Below are positions 1 to 7,409 of a stretch of 44,995 bases of DNA, piece after piece; within the stretch, counting starts at the first letter, position 1, and each line of letters starts with the position of its first letter. The notes under the pieces were generated by a model, which was not told the DNA's origin, ran no database searches, and saw only the letters and a list, made by a program, of their open reading frames with translations. A program made the position numbers and the translations under genes. The DNA comes from a virus: positions 1-44,995 of IMG/VR virus record IMGVR_UViG_3300033182_000902; one strand, given 5' to 3'.

Positions 1-510
1 ATATAAAGTCCCATCTTTTGAAACCCCAACTACAACTGCTTGATAAGGGTTATCAGCATTTTCCAATGCTTTTACAGCTTTATCTTTTGATGATAGAAGT
101 GTATATGTAGCATCTGCTTTTGGAACAGGTATTGACCAATCCATACCATATGGATCACGTTTATATAATGCTTTTAATTGTTTATCAGTCACACCAAGAG
201 ATGACAGTGATGATGATTCGTTTAGAATTTCATATCCATCAATCAGATCAATGTCTTCCTTTGCCATCTGGAAAGGAGCATTCTTCATGATGTTTTGAAG
301 ACCCGACACCTGATCTGGTGTGAAAGATTTGTTCTCCTCGTAGTAAGAAACCAATCCCTCACCAAAACTCCTTGTCTTCTCATCCTTACCATTTGATGCC
401 AATGCCTTGGCTGCTTTCAGAACTTCGGCATCTTCCATCTTTGCTTCATTCATCTCTCCGAGTGTTTTAGCGATTGATTGATATTCTTTATAGTGGTTAT
501 AATCGTACAT
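1..510 (-). CDS. Hypothetical protein, C-terminus cut by window edge
   Basis: The frame stays open from an ATG at 510 to base 1, giving 170 residues without a stop, so the end of the protein lies outside the window. A GGAG ribosome site at 520-517 supports this start. The visible part begins MYDYNHYKEYQSIAKTLGEM and is hydrophilic and probably helical, with no motif I recognise. It is the last gene in transcription order after a run of conserved T4-like marine phage genes, so a virion or head-related role is possible, but this is inference from position only. Confidence 0.75.
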   Translation of the reverse strand, partial: MYDYNHYKEYQSIAKTLGEMNEAKMEDAEVLKAAKALASNGKDEKTRSFGEGLVSYYEENKSFTPDQVSGLQNIMKNAPFQMAKEDIDLIDGYEILNESSSLSSLGVTDKQLKALYKRDPYGMDWSIPVPKADATYTLLSSKDKAVKALENADNPYQAVVVGVSKDGTLY

Positions 511-522
511 TGGTATCTCCTA

Positions 523-861
523 TTACTGTACCAGCGAAAGTAAAGCCTTACCCATTGTCAGGGCATCTGTAACTCGTTGTTTTGCCGCTTCAACCTCTTC
601 AACAACATTGATGTCACCACCAATATCAAGTTCTTCCATGCAGTACTGTACCAGTTCCATTACTTCCCCTTCGTCAAGGTCTTGGAGTTCTGGTAACACC
701 TCGTCAATGTTGTCAATGGCCTCAGCCAGATAACTAAGGGGTTCCAAAAAGTTTTTCGCATCCCAGATGTCCATGTCACCATCAGACAGACTCTCTTTTA
801 CCGCCTCAACAACACTAAACACGAATCTCAACAGTTCCTTTGTCTCTTTGATCCCTGCCAT
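523..861 (-). CDS. Conserved-looking hypothetical protein, 112 aa
   Basis: A small acidic, helix-rich protein beginning MAGIKETKELLRFVF. An upstream in-frame ATG exists at 876, but the ATG at 861 is chosen because AAGGAG lies five bases before it. The upstream gene stops at 863, one base away, so the two genes are probably translationally coupled. Repeated leucines and acidic residues (LPELQDLDEGEVMELV) suggest a helical bundle. No catalytic motif is visible and I do not recognise the family. Its neighbours are structural-module genes. Confidence 0.8.
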   Translation of the reverse strand: MAGIKETKELLRFVFSVVEAVKESLSDGDMDIWDAKNFLEPLSYLAEAIDNIDEVLPELQDLDEGEVMELVQYCMEELDIGGDINVVEEVEAAKQRVTDALTMGKALLSLVQ

Positions 862-862
862 T

Positions 863-1696
863 TTAGCTCCTTCCATATCTTAGATAAATCATTGGTCCAT
901 TGTCACCGTTCTGAATGACAATAGGTCTTTTGGGGTATTTCAACCCGTATTGTCTGATCGCCTCACCTACTGGGCTTGTACCAACGTACTTTTCATAACG
1001 ATGGTACTGTCTCTTTCCCATTCTACACCGATAGAAGGTATCTGAGTCCACAATGAAGACATCCTTACCTGCAAACTTCTCAACACGGACTTCCTCGCCC
1101 ATGTACTCTTTTCGTTTCTTCTTGGCCTTCTTCTCGTCCTCTTTCTTCTTCTTGTAAGTCAATACCACATCAGGGTCTTTGACTCCCAGACCAGACACTG
1201 CAGCCACACTTACAGTTGGTGTGTCTTCCTCAAGCTCATTCTGTTCATGTAGGAGTTCCTTGAAGGTCATTCTTCTGACTCTTCCCAACTCCTCTTTCAG
1301 TAACTGTGCATCAGTCTCCCAATCACTCTGTAGAAATTCCATCAGAGTCCGTTCAAGGTAGTCGTCATCATTCCAGATCTGGGGATTGTGTTGTTCTTTG
1401 AGTAGGTACAATGCAGCTGCATAGTTGAGCAGGATTGATCTACCGAGGATTGGCACTTTTTCCAGTAGACCTCTGATCTTGAAGACCAGACGGTGTAACA
1501 TGGTATAAGCTGCTTTCTCGTCAACCGTTGTCAGTTCACTAGACTTTTTGAGAGCTTTACCTTTCTCGTCTATGATACCGAGTTTGTATGCTGAGGTAGA
1601 CTTGAAGTCCATCGTCAGTAGTCGCAGGAACCGAAACACGAAGTAAAGGTCTGCCCCTCTTGAGGCCTGTTTTACTAAATTACTGAGTGATGGCAT
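863..1696 (-). CDS. Conserved hypothetical protein of the structural module, 277 aa
   Basis: The first half is helical and hydrophobic (residues about 20-110). It is followed by a lysine-rich segment around residue 180 (KKKKEDEKKAKKKRKEY) and a basic C-terminal domain with many tyrosines. Proteins of this kind are, to my recollection, found in T4-like marine phages next to structural genes, but I cannot name a function. It sits two bases after a 134-residue conserved gene and one base before a 112-residue one, so the three form a unit. The lysine-rich linker could contact nucleic acid, which is inference. Confidence 0.82.
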   Translation of the reverse strand: MPSLSNLVKQASRGADLYFVFRFLRLLTMDFKSTSAYKLGIIDEKGKALKKSSELTTVDEKAAYTMLHRLVFKIRGLLEKVPILGRSILLNYAAALYLLKEQHNPQIWNDDDYLERTLMEFLQSDWETDAQLLKEELGRVRRMTFKELLHEQNELEEDTPTVSVAAVSGLGVKDPDVVLTYKKKKEDEKKAKKKRKEYMGEEVRVEKFAGKDVFIVDSDTFYRCRMGKRQYHRYEKYVGTSPVGEAIRQYGLKYPKRPIVIQNGDNGPMIYLRYGRS

Positions 1697-1698
1697 GG

Positions 1699-2103
1699 TT
1701 ACTCTTTATCAAACTCTCTAAGTTTATCTATTACTGCTTGGTCCATTCCGATGTCTGTAGTTCGTATGGATTGCCCATTCACTGACTCTATTCTGTCCTC
1801 TGGCATATACGAGAGGTAGACTAGAAAAGTCTTGAGTATCGGCCAGAGTTCTTCTTCCATCTTCTGAAAAAGAATTCTGGTCGCCACTCTCGGAGGAAAG
1901 ACATTGTAGAACACGATTAGATGGTTCAGTACAAGTCTTTCCTTGAGATTGCCCTCAGTAATGTATTGGTTGAGGAGTCTCTTGATGTATCTGATCTTTC
2001 TCAGGTCATCATTGAACTCCTCAACGTCTACACAGTGAGGATTATCATAATATTTCATTGCATAGAGAAGAAAGTTCCTCTCGTTCAAATCATCAAAGGT
2101 CAT
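1699..2103 (-). CDS. Conserved hypothetical protein, DUF7207-like, 134 aa
   Basis: The protein begins MTFDDLNERNFLLYAMKYYD and looks like a small protein conserved in T4-like marine phages. My match to the DUF7207 group is from memory and uncertain. It is a single helical domain rich in aromatic residues without an obvious active site. An AGGATGA ribosome site lies next to the ATG at 2103. The upstream fibre-like gene stops seven bases before this start. Function is unknown. Its constant place beside virion genes suggests a role in particle assembly, which is inference. Confidence 0.82.
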   Translation of the reverse strand: MTFDDLNERNFLLYAMKYYDNPHCVDVEEFNDDLRKIRYIKRLLNQYITEGNLKERLVLNHLIVFYNVFPPRVATRILFQKMEEELWPILKTFLVYLSYMPEDRIESVNGQSIRTTDIGMDQAVIDKLREFDKE

Positions 2104-2109
2104 TCATCC

Positions 2110-3846
2110 TTATGCAACACTAACCAAAGCAGATCCATTAGGTTGAAATGCTTCTGCTAACCAAACCTCAGCAGTACCAGATGCTCCAGCAGAAATGAGA
2201 GTTAGTCTGATTTTAGTTCCTAATGGAGCTGCGTTACCAATCGTCATTACATCCCCACTTACAGTGGCAGACGTTGCACCTCCAAGATTCAAATACATAT
2301 GAATAGTGTCAGCACCATCATTACCTGCTGTAGTAAAGGTAATTGTTGTACCTGCACCATTTGCTTCAAACAGGACAAACTCATAAAAAATTCCTTCATA
2401 TCCTGTTGAACCAGTTGGAAGAGTAAAATCAATATTGTTAGTACCAGCTTTACAGAGGATGATACTACCTGATTGATCAGCAGTCAAAGTAGGAGTCAGA
2501 GCAGCAGAAGTACCATCTACCATAACCACATTTCTCTTGAATCCGAAACCACCAATTCCAGTTGCATATGCTGTAAATCCAGTCTCTTGGGCGGCACCAC
2601 CATCAAAAATTTTGGCAACTACAACATCATCCGCTTGGGTCAATTCAACATCATAACCATCGGTATCAAAATTCAGAGTTGTGTCAGCACCAGAGGAGGT
2701 GAAGGTCACAGTGTTAGAATTCATATCAATTGATGTATCTGCACCTATGTCAAGTCGTCCGTCTGCTGCTGAACCAACAGTCAAAGCAGAGTCTCTGAAC
2801 TGAATGACTGAAGCACCATTCAACAGTAGTCCAGTGTCTGCAACGTGGGTCAGAGTAACATCTTGATCATCACCAAAATTAACCACCGAGGCATCCGCCA
2901 AGAATACATCATTGAATTCAGCACCAGTAGAACCGATGTCTACCGTACCACTTGCTGATGGAAGAATATTACCCGTCATGGTAATAGTACTTCCACCAGT
3001 AATTGCACCAGACACATCCAGAGCACCATTCAGGTCAACAGTGGTTGTATCAATCTGGACCTCAGTACCAGCAACAATATTAAGTAGTCCCGAAGAGGGA
3101 GAAGAGATAGCTTCAGTAAAGGCTCCACCGAAACCGAGTTTGTTGGTACTGTTCAAAGCAAGACCAGACCCGTCCGTGTGAGTCAGAGTAGTGTCTTGAT
3201 CTGAACCAAAATTGAGTACCGAGGAATCTGCAAGATACACATCATTGAATTCAGCAGAAGCAGAACCAATGTCTACCGTACCTGAAGCAGCAGGAAGAAT
3301 GTTTCCTGTCAAGGTAAGAGTACTCAGACCAGTGATACCTGAAGTTACACTTAGAGTACTTGAAACGTCCACAGCACCATTGATATCAATAGTTGATGCA
3401 GTTAGATCAATCTCAGTAGGTGCAGCAACTGCAGTCACACCAGATCCAGCACTACCAATGTATTGGTCATAATTGACCCCATCCTCAAAGTAAATCTTCC
3501 GAGTACTATTTACTAACAGACCTTGGTCTGCATAATGTGTCAGTGAGACATCAGAGTCTGCACCAAAATTCAACACTGCAGCATCTGATTTCAGTGACAG
3601 GTCATCACCTACCACCACAGATTTAGCAACACCAATACCACCATCGGTTTGAATTGAACCCGTGGTGGTAGAGGTTGAATTAGTAGTATCCTCAACAGCA
3701 ATGTTGACAGGAACCGCCCCAAATAGACTATCAATGGTAATCTTTTTGGAAACCGAAGCACTAGTGTCAACTATTGCCAAAATATCAGCAGATGCTACAT
3801 CGGCGGCTGCCAAAACTGTTAGTTCTGAAAACTTTACGTCAGCCAT
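2110..3846 (-). CDS. Repetitive beta-rich virion protein, probably tail fibre or appendage
   Basis: A 578-residue protein low in charge and rich in Ser, Thr, Gly, Val and Asp. Residues 1-50 form a short module (KITIDSLFGAVP) that recurs in the 156-residue protein at 4143-4613. The body holds about three imperfect repeats of roughly 110 residues, each with variants of SGTVDIGS.. AEFNDVFLADAS and NFGDDQDVTLTH. This pattern is common in marine phage fibres and suggests a trimeric beta structure. The C-terminal 170 residues do not repeat and may be the distal domain. No chaperone gene is adjacent. The exact virion part cannot be told from sequence. Confidence 0.8.
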   Translation of the reverse strand: MADVKFSELTVLAAADVASADILAIVDTSASVSKKITIDSLFGAVPVNIAVEDTTNSTSTTTGSIQTDGGIGVAKSVVVGDDLSLKSDAAVLNFGADSDVSLTHYADQGLLVNSTRKIYFEDGVNYDQYIGSAGSGVTAVAAPTEIDLTASTIDINGAVDVSSTLSVTSGITGLSTLTLTGNILPAASGTVDIGSASAEFNDVYLADSSVLNFGSDQDTTLTHTDGSGLALNSTNKLGFGGAFTEAISSPSSGLLNIVAGTEVQIDTTTVDLNGALDVSGAITGGSTITMTGNILPSASGTVDIGSTGAEFNDVFLADASVVNFGDDQDVTLTHVADTGLLLNGASVIQFRDSALTVGSAADGRLDIGADTSIDMNSNTVTFTSSGADTTLNFDTDGYDVELTQADDVVVAKIFDGGAAQETGFTAYATGIGGFGFKRNVVMVDGTSAALTPTLTADQSGSIILCKAGTNNIDFTLPTGSTGYEGIFYEFVLFEANGAGTTITFTTAGNDGADTIHMYLNLGGATSATVSGDVMTIGNAAPLGTKIRLTLISAGASGTAEVWLAEAFQPNGSALVSVA

Positions 3847-3857
3847 TTGTTATTTCC

Positions 3858-4088
3858 TTATTCGTTCTCTTCCTCATCAACTGAATCCTCGGATTCGGGT
3901 TGTTGGGACGGTTGTTCAAATTTATTGATGAAGTAGTCACAAGTTTGTATTGCTCCACCAATAGCTTGAATTTGAGTTTGAACCTGTTGGATAGCCTTTT
4001 GGTATTCGTCTAATCTCTCCAACAGTACTTTACGGTCACTAAGAAGTCGTTCTTTTTCAGTCATCAAATCATTTAGTTCTACGGACAT
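3858..4088 (-). CDS. Small coiled-coil protein, 76 aa
   Basis: Residues 1-50 follow a heptad pattern of leucine, isoleucine and alanine with alternating charges (LNDLMTEKERLLSDRKVLLE), which predicts one long coiled coil. The last 20 residues are acidic and disordered (SEDSVDEEENE). GGAG lies about nine bases before the ATG at 4088. It is placed between two proteins that share an N-terminal attachment-like module, so it may be an assembly helper or a minor structural component. That is inference from position. No known family is recognised. Confidence 0.75.
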   Translation of the reverse strand: MSVELNDLMTEKERLLSDRKVLLERLDEYQKAIQQVQTQIQAIGGAIQTCDYFINKFEQPSQQPESEDSVDEEENE

Positions 4089-4112
4089 AATCTATTCTCC
4101 ATGTTAAAGTGA

Positions 4113-4132
4113 AGGTGGTCAATTGACCACCT
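4113..4132 (-). terminator. Intercistronic palindromic hairpin
   Basis: A perfect 20-base palindrome (AGGTGGTC, AATT, GACCACCT) lies between the 156-residue gene and the coiled-coil gene. On the minus strand it is followed by TTCACTTT, which is only a weak U tract. It may be a leaky terminator or an mRNA-stabilising stem that sets different expression for the two genes. Confidence 0.5.
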
Positions 4133-4142
4133 GAAATCAATA

Positions 4143-4613
4143 TTACGAAATTACAACAGCAGTATCTTTAGTACCAGCTGCATTATCACCTGTAGCAAGA
4201 ACTGCCCAAGCAGATCCAATCCACATCAGAACACAAGATTGACCAGCAGTGCTAAAGGTCAGGGTAGTACCTGCACCATGAGTAGTAGTAAGGTCAACGT
4301 CCACAGTGTTTGAAGCATTAGAAACTACGATCACTTTGATTTGACCTACAGTAGTCACATCAGCAAGAGTGGTTTGAACAGTTGCACTTGTAGCATCAAG
4401 AACTGAAACAGCAGTAGTGGTAGAAAGAGCACCATCAGCAGTAACAGTCTCTGTGCTGTTTAGACCCAAGAAAGTTGGAACCTTGTTGAAAATATTAGCA
4501 ACCGTGATCTTTTGGTTAGAAGGACTTGATGAAGGGTCATCCACAATGTGGAAGAGGTCAGTTGAGGCGAGAGCAGTGTTCTCGGTCAATGCAGTAATTT
4601 TTTTATCGGCCAT
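4143..4613 (-). CDS. Virion structural protein sharing an N-terminal module with the 578-aa fibre protein
   Basis: The 156-residue product starts MADKKITALTENTALASTDL. Its first 47 residues align with residues 1-46 of the product of 2110-3846: both have MAD, a K-I/F-x-x-L-T start, an I-V-D near residue 25, and K-I-T-x-x-x-x-F-x-x-V-P. The remaining 110 residues are Thr/Ser/Val-rich and resemble a compact beta domain. GGAG lies seven bases before the ATG. The gene is preceded by a strongly structured leader and followed by a palindromic hairpin, so it may be expressed as its own unit. A tail or fibre attachment role is inferred. Confidence 0.8.
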   Translation of the reverse strand: MADKKITALTENTALASTDLFHIVDDPSSSPSNQKITVANIFNKVPTFLGLNSTETVTADGALSTTTAVSVLDATSATVQTTLADVTTVGQIKVIVVSNASNTVDVDLTTTHGAGTTLTFSTAGQSCVLMWIGSAWAVLATGDNAAGTKDTAVVIS

Positions 4614-4632
4614 TTGATATCTCCTATGGCTT

Positions 4633-4700
4633 TGGGACGGGACTCGTCACCGTTAGGGAAAATACGCTGGGACTTCGTTACACGAAAGGAACCGTCCCAG
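4633..4700 (-). promoter_or_regulatory. Structured 5' leader with two mutually exclusive stems
   Basis: On the minus-strand RNA, segment 4700-4694 (CTGGGAC) pairs perfectly over seven bases with 4673-4667 (GTCCCAG), enclosing a smaller TTCGT/ACGAA stem at 4674-4686. The same upstream segment, read as 4699-4692 (TGGGACGG), can instead pair over eight bases with 4640-4633 (CCGTCCCA), just before the ribosome site of the gene starting at 4613. The two pairings cannot coexist. This geometry is seen in regulatory leaders, but no ligand or regulator is indicated. Confidence 0.5.
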
Positions 4701-4707
4701 ACGCAAC

Positions 4708-4728
4708 AAAAAAGGTGTTTTACACCTT
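4708..4728 (-). terminator. Intrinsic terminator after the 53-aa gene
   Basis: On the minus strand AAGGTGT pairs with ACACCTT around an AAA loop, and a run of Ts follows (six in all, counting the last two stem bases). It lies 12 bases beyond the stop codon of the small gene at 4740-4901 and ahead of the structured leader. Confidence 0.75.
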
Positions 4729-4739
4729 AGTATATATTG

Positions 4740-4901
4740 TCAGAATAATCTAGCAGTTCCCCGTTTCACAGTAGGTTGTGCAACAGGAGTAGATTTAGGT
4801 GGTGTAGGTTCAGCCACAGGAGCCGATTCTACCACCACTTCTTCAGTAGTTTCTACCTGAGTCTCAACTGGAGCTTGGGTAGTTGTTTTCTTTTTAGCCA
4901 T
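4740..4901 (-). CDS. Small Pro/Thr/Val-rich protein, 53 aa
   Basis: An ATG at 4901 with AAGGAA six bases upstream opens a 53-residue frame ending in TGA at 4740. The product starts MAKKKTTTQAPVETQ, is low-complexity and unstructured with alternating Glu/Val and Pro stretches, and ends with a basic VKRGTARLF tail. Such small tailed proteins sit among virion genes in T4-like marine phages, though I cannot name one. It follows the 238-residue structural gene after 11 bases and is closed by an intrinsic terminator. The good ribosome site, tight spacing and terminator argue that it is real. Confidence 0.7.
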   Translation of the reverse strand: MAKKKTTTQAPVETQVETTEEVVVESAPVAEPTPPKSTPVAQPTVKRGTARLF

Positions 4902-4912
4902 TGATTTCCTTA

Positions 4913-5629
4913 TCAGCTATCAGGTGTTACGGTGTCTTCAGTATCACCCGTAATTGAGGATGCAGCAACAAGTGTTTCCCACTTCACAGTACCAGCCTTT
5001 TGACCAGATCCGAATTGAGCCTTTGCCCAACCGTTGTGAGTAATACCACCTGCAAGAACAGGGACCAGTGTAGCACCAGTTCCACCACTTACAGCAACAC
5101 TAGGTACTGAAGTGTATCCATCTCCTGCGCCTGTAACAGTCACTGAAGTGATCACACCCGTTCCATTGTTTGCGAACGTAGCAGTGGCTTGAGAGGTTCC
5201 ACCTCCACCTGTAACAGTGATGGTATCTGTAGCACTGTTATAACCTGTTCCACCATCTTGAATAGCAATATGAATCACTTTGTCAGTAACTCCAATCTCA
5301 CTATTGGAGATACCGAAAACGCTCAGTGAGGAAATGGTGTGACCAGTTCCATCATCCTGAGTGATTTTCAGGTGTCTTGGGTAGGTAATTACTGTTGCAG
5401 TAGCATCAGTACCATCTGTTGAACCTTCATAATTACGGTCAACAGTCAAATTATCGTCATCGGTAATAGTGGTCACTCTGTAAAGTAATCCATCAGCACC
5501 TTCAATGACATCCCCTACTTTTACTTCAGACGTAAATGCACCAGAAGAAGCACTTACGGCATTTGATGCGTTGGTCCAAGTCAACGTACCCGTCAACGTT
5601 GAACCGTCATTCATTCCCCATAGAGACAT
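4913..5629 (-). CDS. Virion structural protein with Gly-rich beta repeats, 238 aa
   Basis: It begins MSLWGMNDGS, a start I associate with conserved structural proteins of marine T4-like phages. Residues 120-200 carry repeats of the form G-x-G-Y-x-S-x-P-x-V (GTGYNSATDTITVTGG, GDGYTSVPSVAVSGG), typical of beta-rich phage particle proteins. AAGGAG lies seven bases before the ATG. A head decoration or neck-associated role is possible but unproven. The gene is next to the large acidic protein upstream and the 53-residue gene downstream. Confidence 0.8.
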   Translation of the reverse strand: MSLWGMNDGSTLTGTLTWTNASNAVSASSGAFTSEVKVGDVIEGADGLLYRVTTITDDDNLTVDRNYEGSTDGTDATATVITYPRHLKITQDDGTGHTISSLSVFGISNSEIGVTDKVIHIAIQDGGTGYNSATDTITVTGGGGTSQATATFANNGTGVITSVTVTGAGDGYTSVPSVAVSGGTGATLVPVLAGGITHNGWAKAQFGSGQKAGTVKWETLVAASSITGDTEDTVTPDS

Positions 5630-5660
5630 TTTTGTTCTCCTTTTAAAAATTGATTATAGG

Positions 5661-5668
5661 TATTTAGG
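5661..5668 (-). promoter_or_regulatory. Weak candidate late promoter box CCTAAATA
   Basis: The minus strand reads CCTAAATA, six of eight bases of the T4 late consensus TATAAATA, about 32 bases before the start of the structural gene at 5629. It is not conclusive alone. Confidence 0.3.
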
Positions 5669-5670
5669 TC

Positions 5671-7407
5671 TTACCCTTGATAAAACTTCCTTGCAAATCT
5701 CACTCCAAGGGATTCTGTCACAGGTGTTACAGACTCCACAATACCATAATCATCAAGTACATCCATGAGATCACTCTCGGACATACCTTTTTTCTTTGCT
5801 TGTTCCTTGATTTTAGTCATCCAGATTTTCTTAGATGACTTGTCCATGTCACTCCACTTGGACTCTACCTTCCGAGCTTCATCGTCAATCCACTCTTCAT
5901 TGATATTTTCTTCACCGAGGTCAACACTCTCAATGTACATATTCAATTCATACCTCTCATTATCCAAATTTGCTACTTGAACATGTAAGTTTTGCTTCTT
6001 GTCAGTACCCAAAATGTACTTGTTAGTTTTACCACTTGAAGGTTTTTTCGGTCCAGTAGCAACTTTGTTATCAATCTCGTCAGGGTCAACGGTATATCCT
6101 CTTTTCTTTGCCACATCGTATGCGTGTTGCATGGCACCAGAAAAAGTCTTGTGATAGAGTTGATAATCAGTCTTCTCTTGGATCTCAACTTCTTCAGTCG
6201 GACCATATCCTTTGGGTGTAACATCTCTAATTATAGATTTGAATTTTGATTTTGGTTGAACTTTATTGGGAACAAATTTACCATTAATCCATTTACCTTC
6301 AACTTTATCACCGTCTTTATCAAAATGTTTTTGAAGATGTGGAGGCAATGCTTCATCAAGTTCAATTTCCTCTTTTCTCACTGGAAGACCTTCGCGTTTG
6401 GTTGAAGCGAAGTCTTTCAGATCTTTGAGAGACATGGAGTCAGCAAGTTTCTTCACAGCATCGGAAGCATCTTCCATCTCTCCTTTTTTATATGCATATG
6501 CCATTCCCATGAGTTTCTGTTGTTGCTGAGATACTGCCTTTTCTTCAAGTTCTCTTTGTTCTTTGGCATACTTCAACTTAGCAAGTTTTTCTCGGAAAAG
6601 TTTTGTCCGACCGTCAATTTTTTGTTCAACGTTTTCGTCTCTATCGCTTATGGCTTTACTGATCGCCTTCCTTTTGGCCATGAGATACTTATCACTGTCA
6701 TCAGTATCACCATCGTTGTCTACATCATCGTCCTCTTTACCGACAGGATCTAAATTCTTTTTCTCAGTAATGGTTTGCTCGTTGATGTGAACTTGTCTCA
6801 AAGCTTCCATCCAAGTACTTCTTCTGTGTGGATTCAGATGATACCCCTCCATTTTTGGATTTACCTCAACCTTCTCAGTCTTACCTTGTTCAGCTTCAGT
6901 AGTCTCTGGTTCTTCTTCCTCGTCCTCTTCCTCGTCTGCTTTGTCCTTGAGTTTTTGAACTACGAGGTCAGCAATACGGTCAAGTTGTTCTTCCGAGGGT
7001 TCGTCCATTGTATCTTCCTCGTCTTCATCCTCGTCTTCATCCTCATCTTCCTTTTCACTTTTATTCTCATCACCATCCTCATCTTCTTCTTCTTGCATCC
7101 GAGTCTTTACACGAGTGCCAAGGTCTTGTGCTTCTTCGGCAGGTTCATTATCACCTTGCCATCCAGCATCAACCTCATCAAAAAACTTTTTCTTATCCTC
7201 ATCAGAGAGTTCAGCAGGACTTTTGACACCATACTTCTTGAGTTTGGCAGCAAAGAACTTCATGTAGTCTTCTTTGTCCCCCTCTTCTTCAGAAACCTCT
7301 TGACTCTTCAATCTCTTCTTGACTTCCCTCATAATCTTGGCCTGTTCTTTTTTCTGGGCCTTATCTTGAGCGATGATATCAGATATGATATTCAGAACAT
7401 CAGCCAT
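5671..7407 (-). CDS. Large acidic, modular structural or head-assembly protein, 578 aa
   Basis: Residues 100-175 are extremely acidic (runs of Glu and Asp). The rest is charged and helical. Three short signatures often met in marine T4-like structural proteins are present: DPVGKEDDDVDNDGDTDDSD (about residue 220), LPPHLQKHFDKDGD (about 355) and DVTPKGYGP (about 395). The DVDNDGDTDDSD stretch resembles a calcium-binding DxDxDG loop. A helical C-terminal domain follows. AAAGGAG precedes the ATG. Acidic helical proteins of this kind suit a scaffold or prohead core, but no direct homologue of T4 gp22 can be claimed. Confidence 0.8.
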   Translation of the reverse strand: MADVLNIISDIIAQDKAQKKEQAKIMREVKKRLKSQEVSEEEGDKEDYMKFFAAKLKKYGVKSPAELSDEDKKKFFDEVDAGWQGDNEPAEEAQDLGTRVKTRMQEEEDEDGDENKSEKEDEDEDEDEDEEDTMDEPSEEQLDRIADLVVQKLKDKADEEEDEEEEPETTEAEQGKTEKVEVNPKMEGYHLNPHRRSTWMEALRQVHINEQTITEKKNLDPVGKEDDDVDNDGDTDDSDKYLMAKRKAISKAISDRDENVEQKIDGRTKLFREKLAKLKYAKEQRELEEKAVSQQQQKLMGMAYAYKKGEMEDASDAVKKLADSMSLKDLKDFASTKREGLPVRKEEIELDEALPPHLQKHFDKDGDKVEGKWINGKFVPNKVQPKSKFKSIIRDVTPKGYGPTEEVEIQEKTDYQLYHKTFSGAMQHAYDVAKKRGYTVDPDEIDNKVATGPKKPSSGKTNKYILGTDKKQNLHVQVANLDNERYELNMYIESVDLGEENINEEWIDDEARKVESKWSDMDKSSKKIWMTKIKEQAKKKGMSESDLMDVLDDYGIVESVTPVTESLGVRFARKFYQG

Positions 7408-7409
7408 TG

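Noticed and set aside
2880-3310. Regularly spaced repeats that could suggest a CRISPR or DNA repeat array
   Set aside because: The repeats are in frame, imperfect, about 330 bases apart and encode the beta repeats of the fibre-like protein.
4640-4700. A TGACGAG segment near stems, suggesting a hammerhead ribozyme
   Set aside because: The conserved CUGANGA and GAAA core boxes and the third helix are missing.
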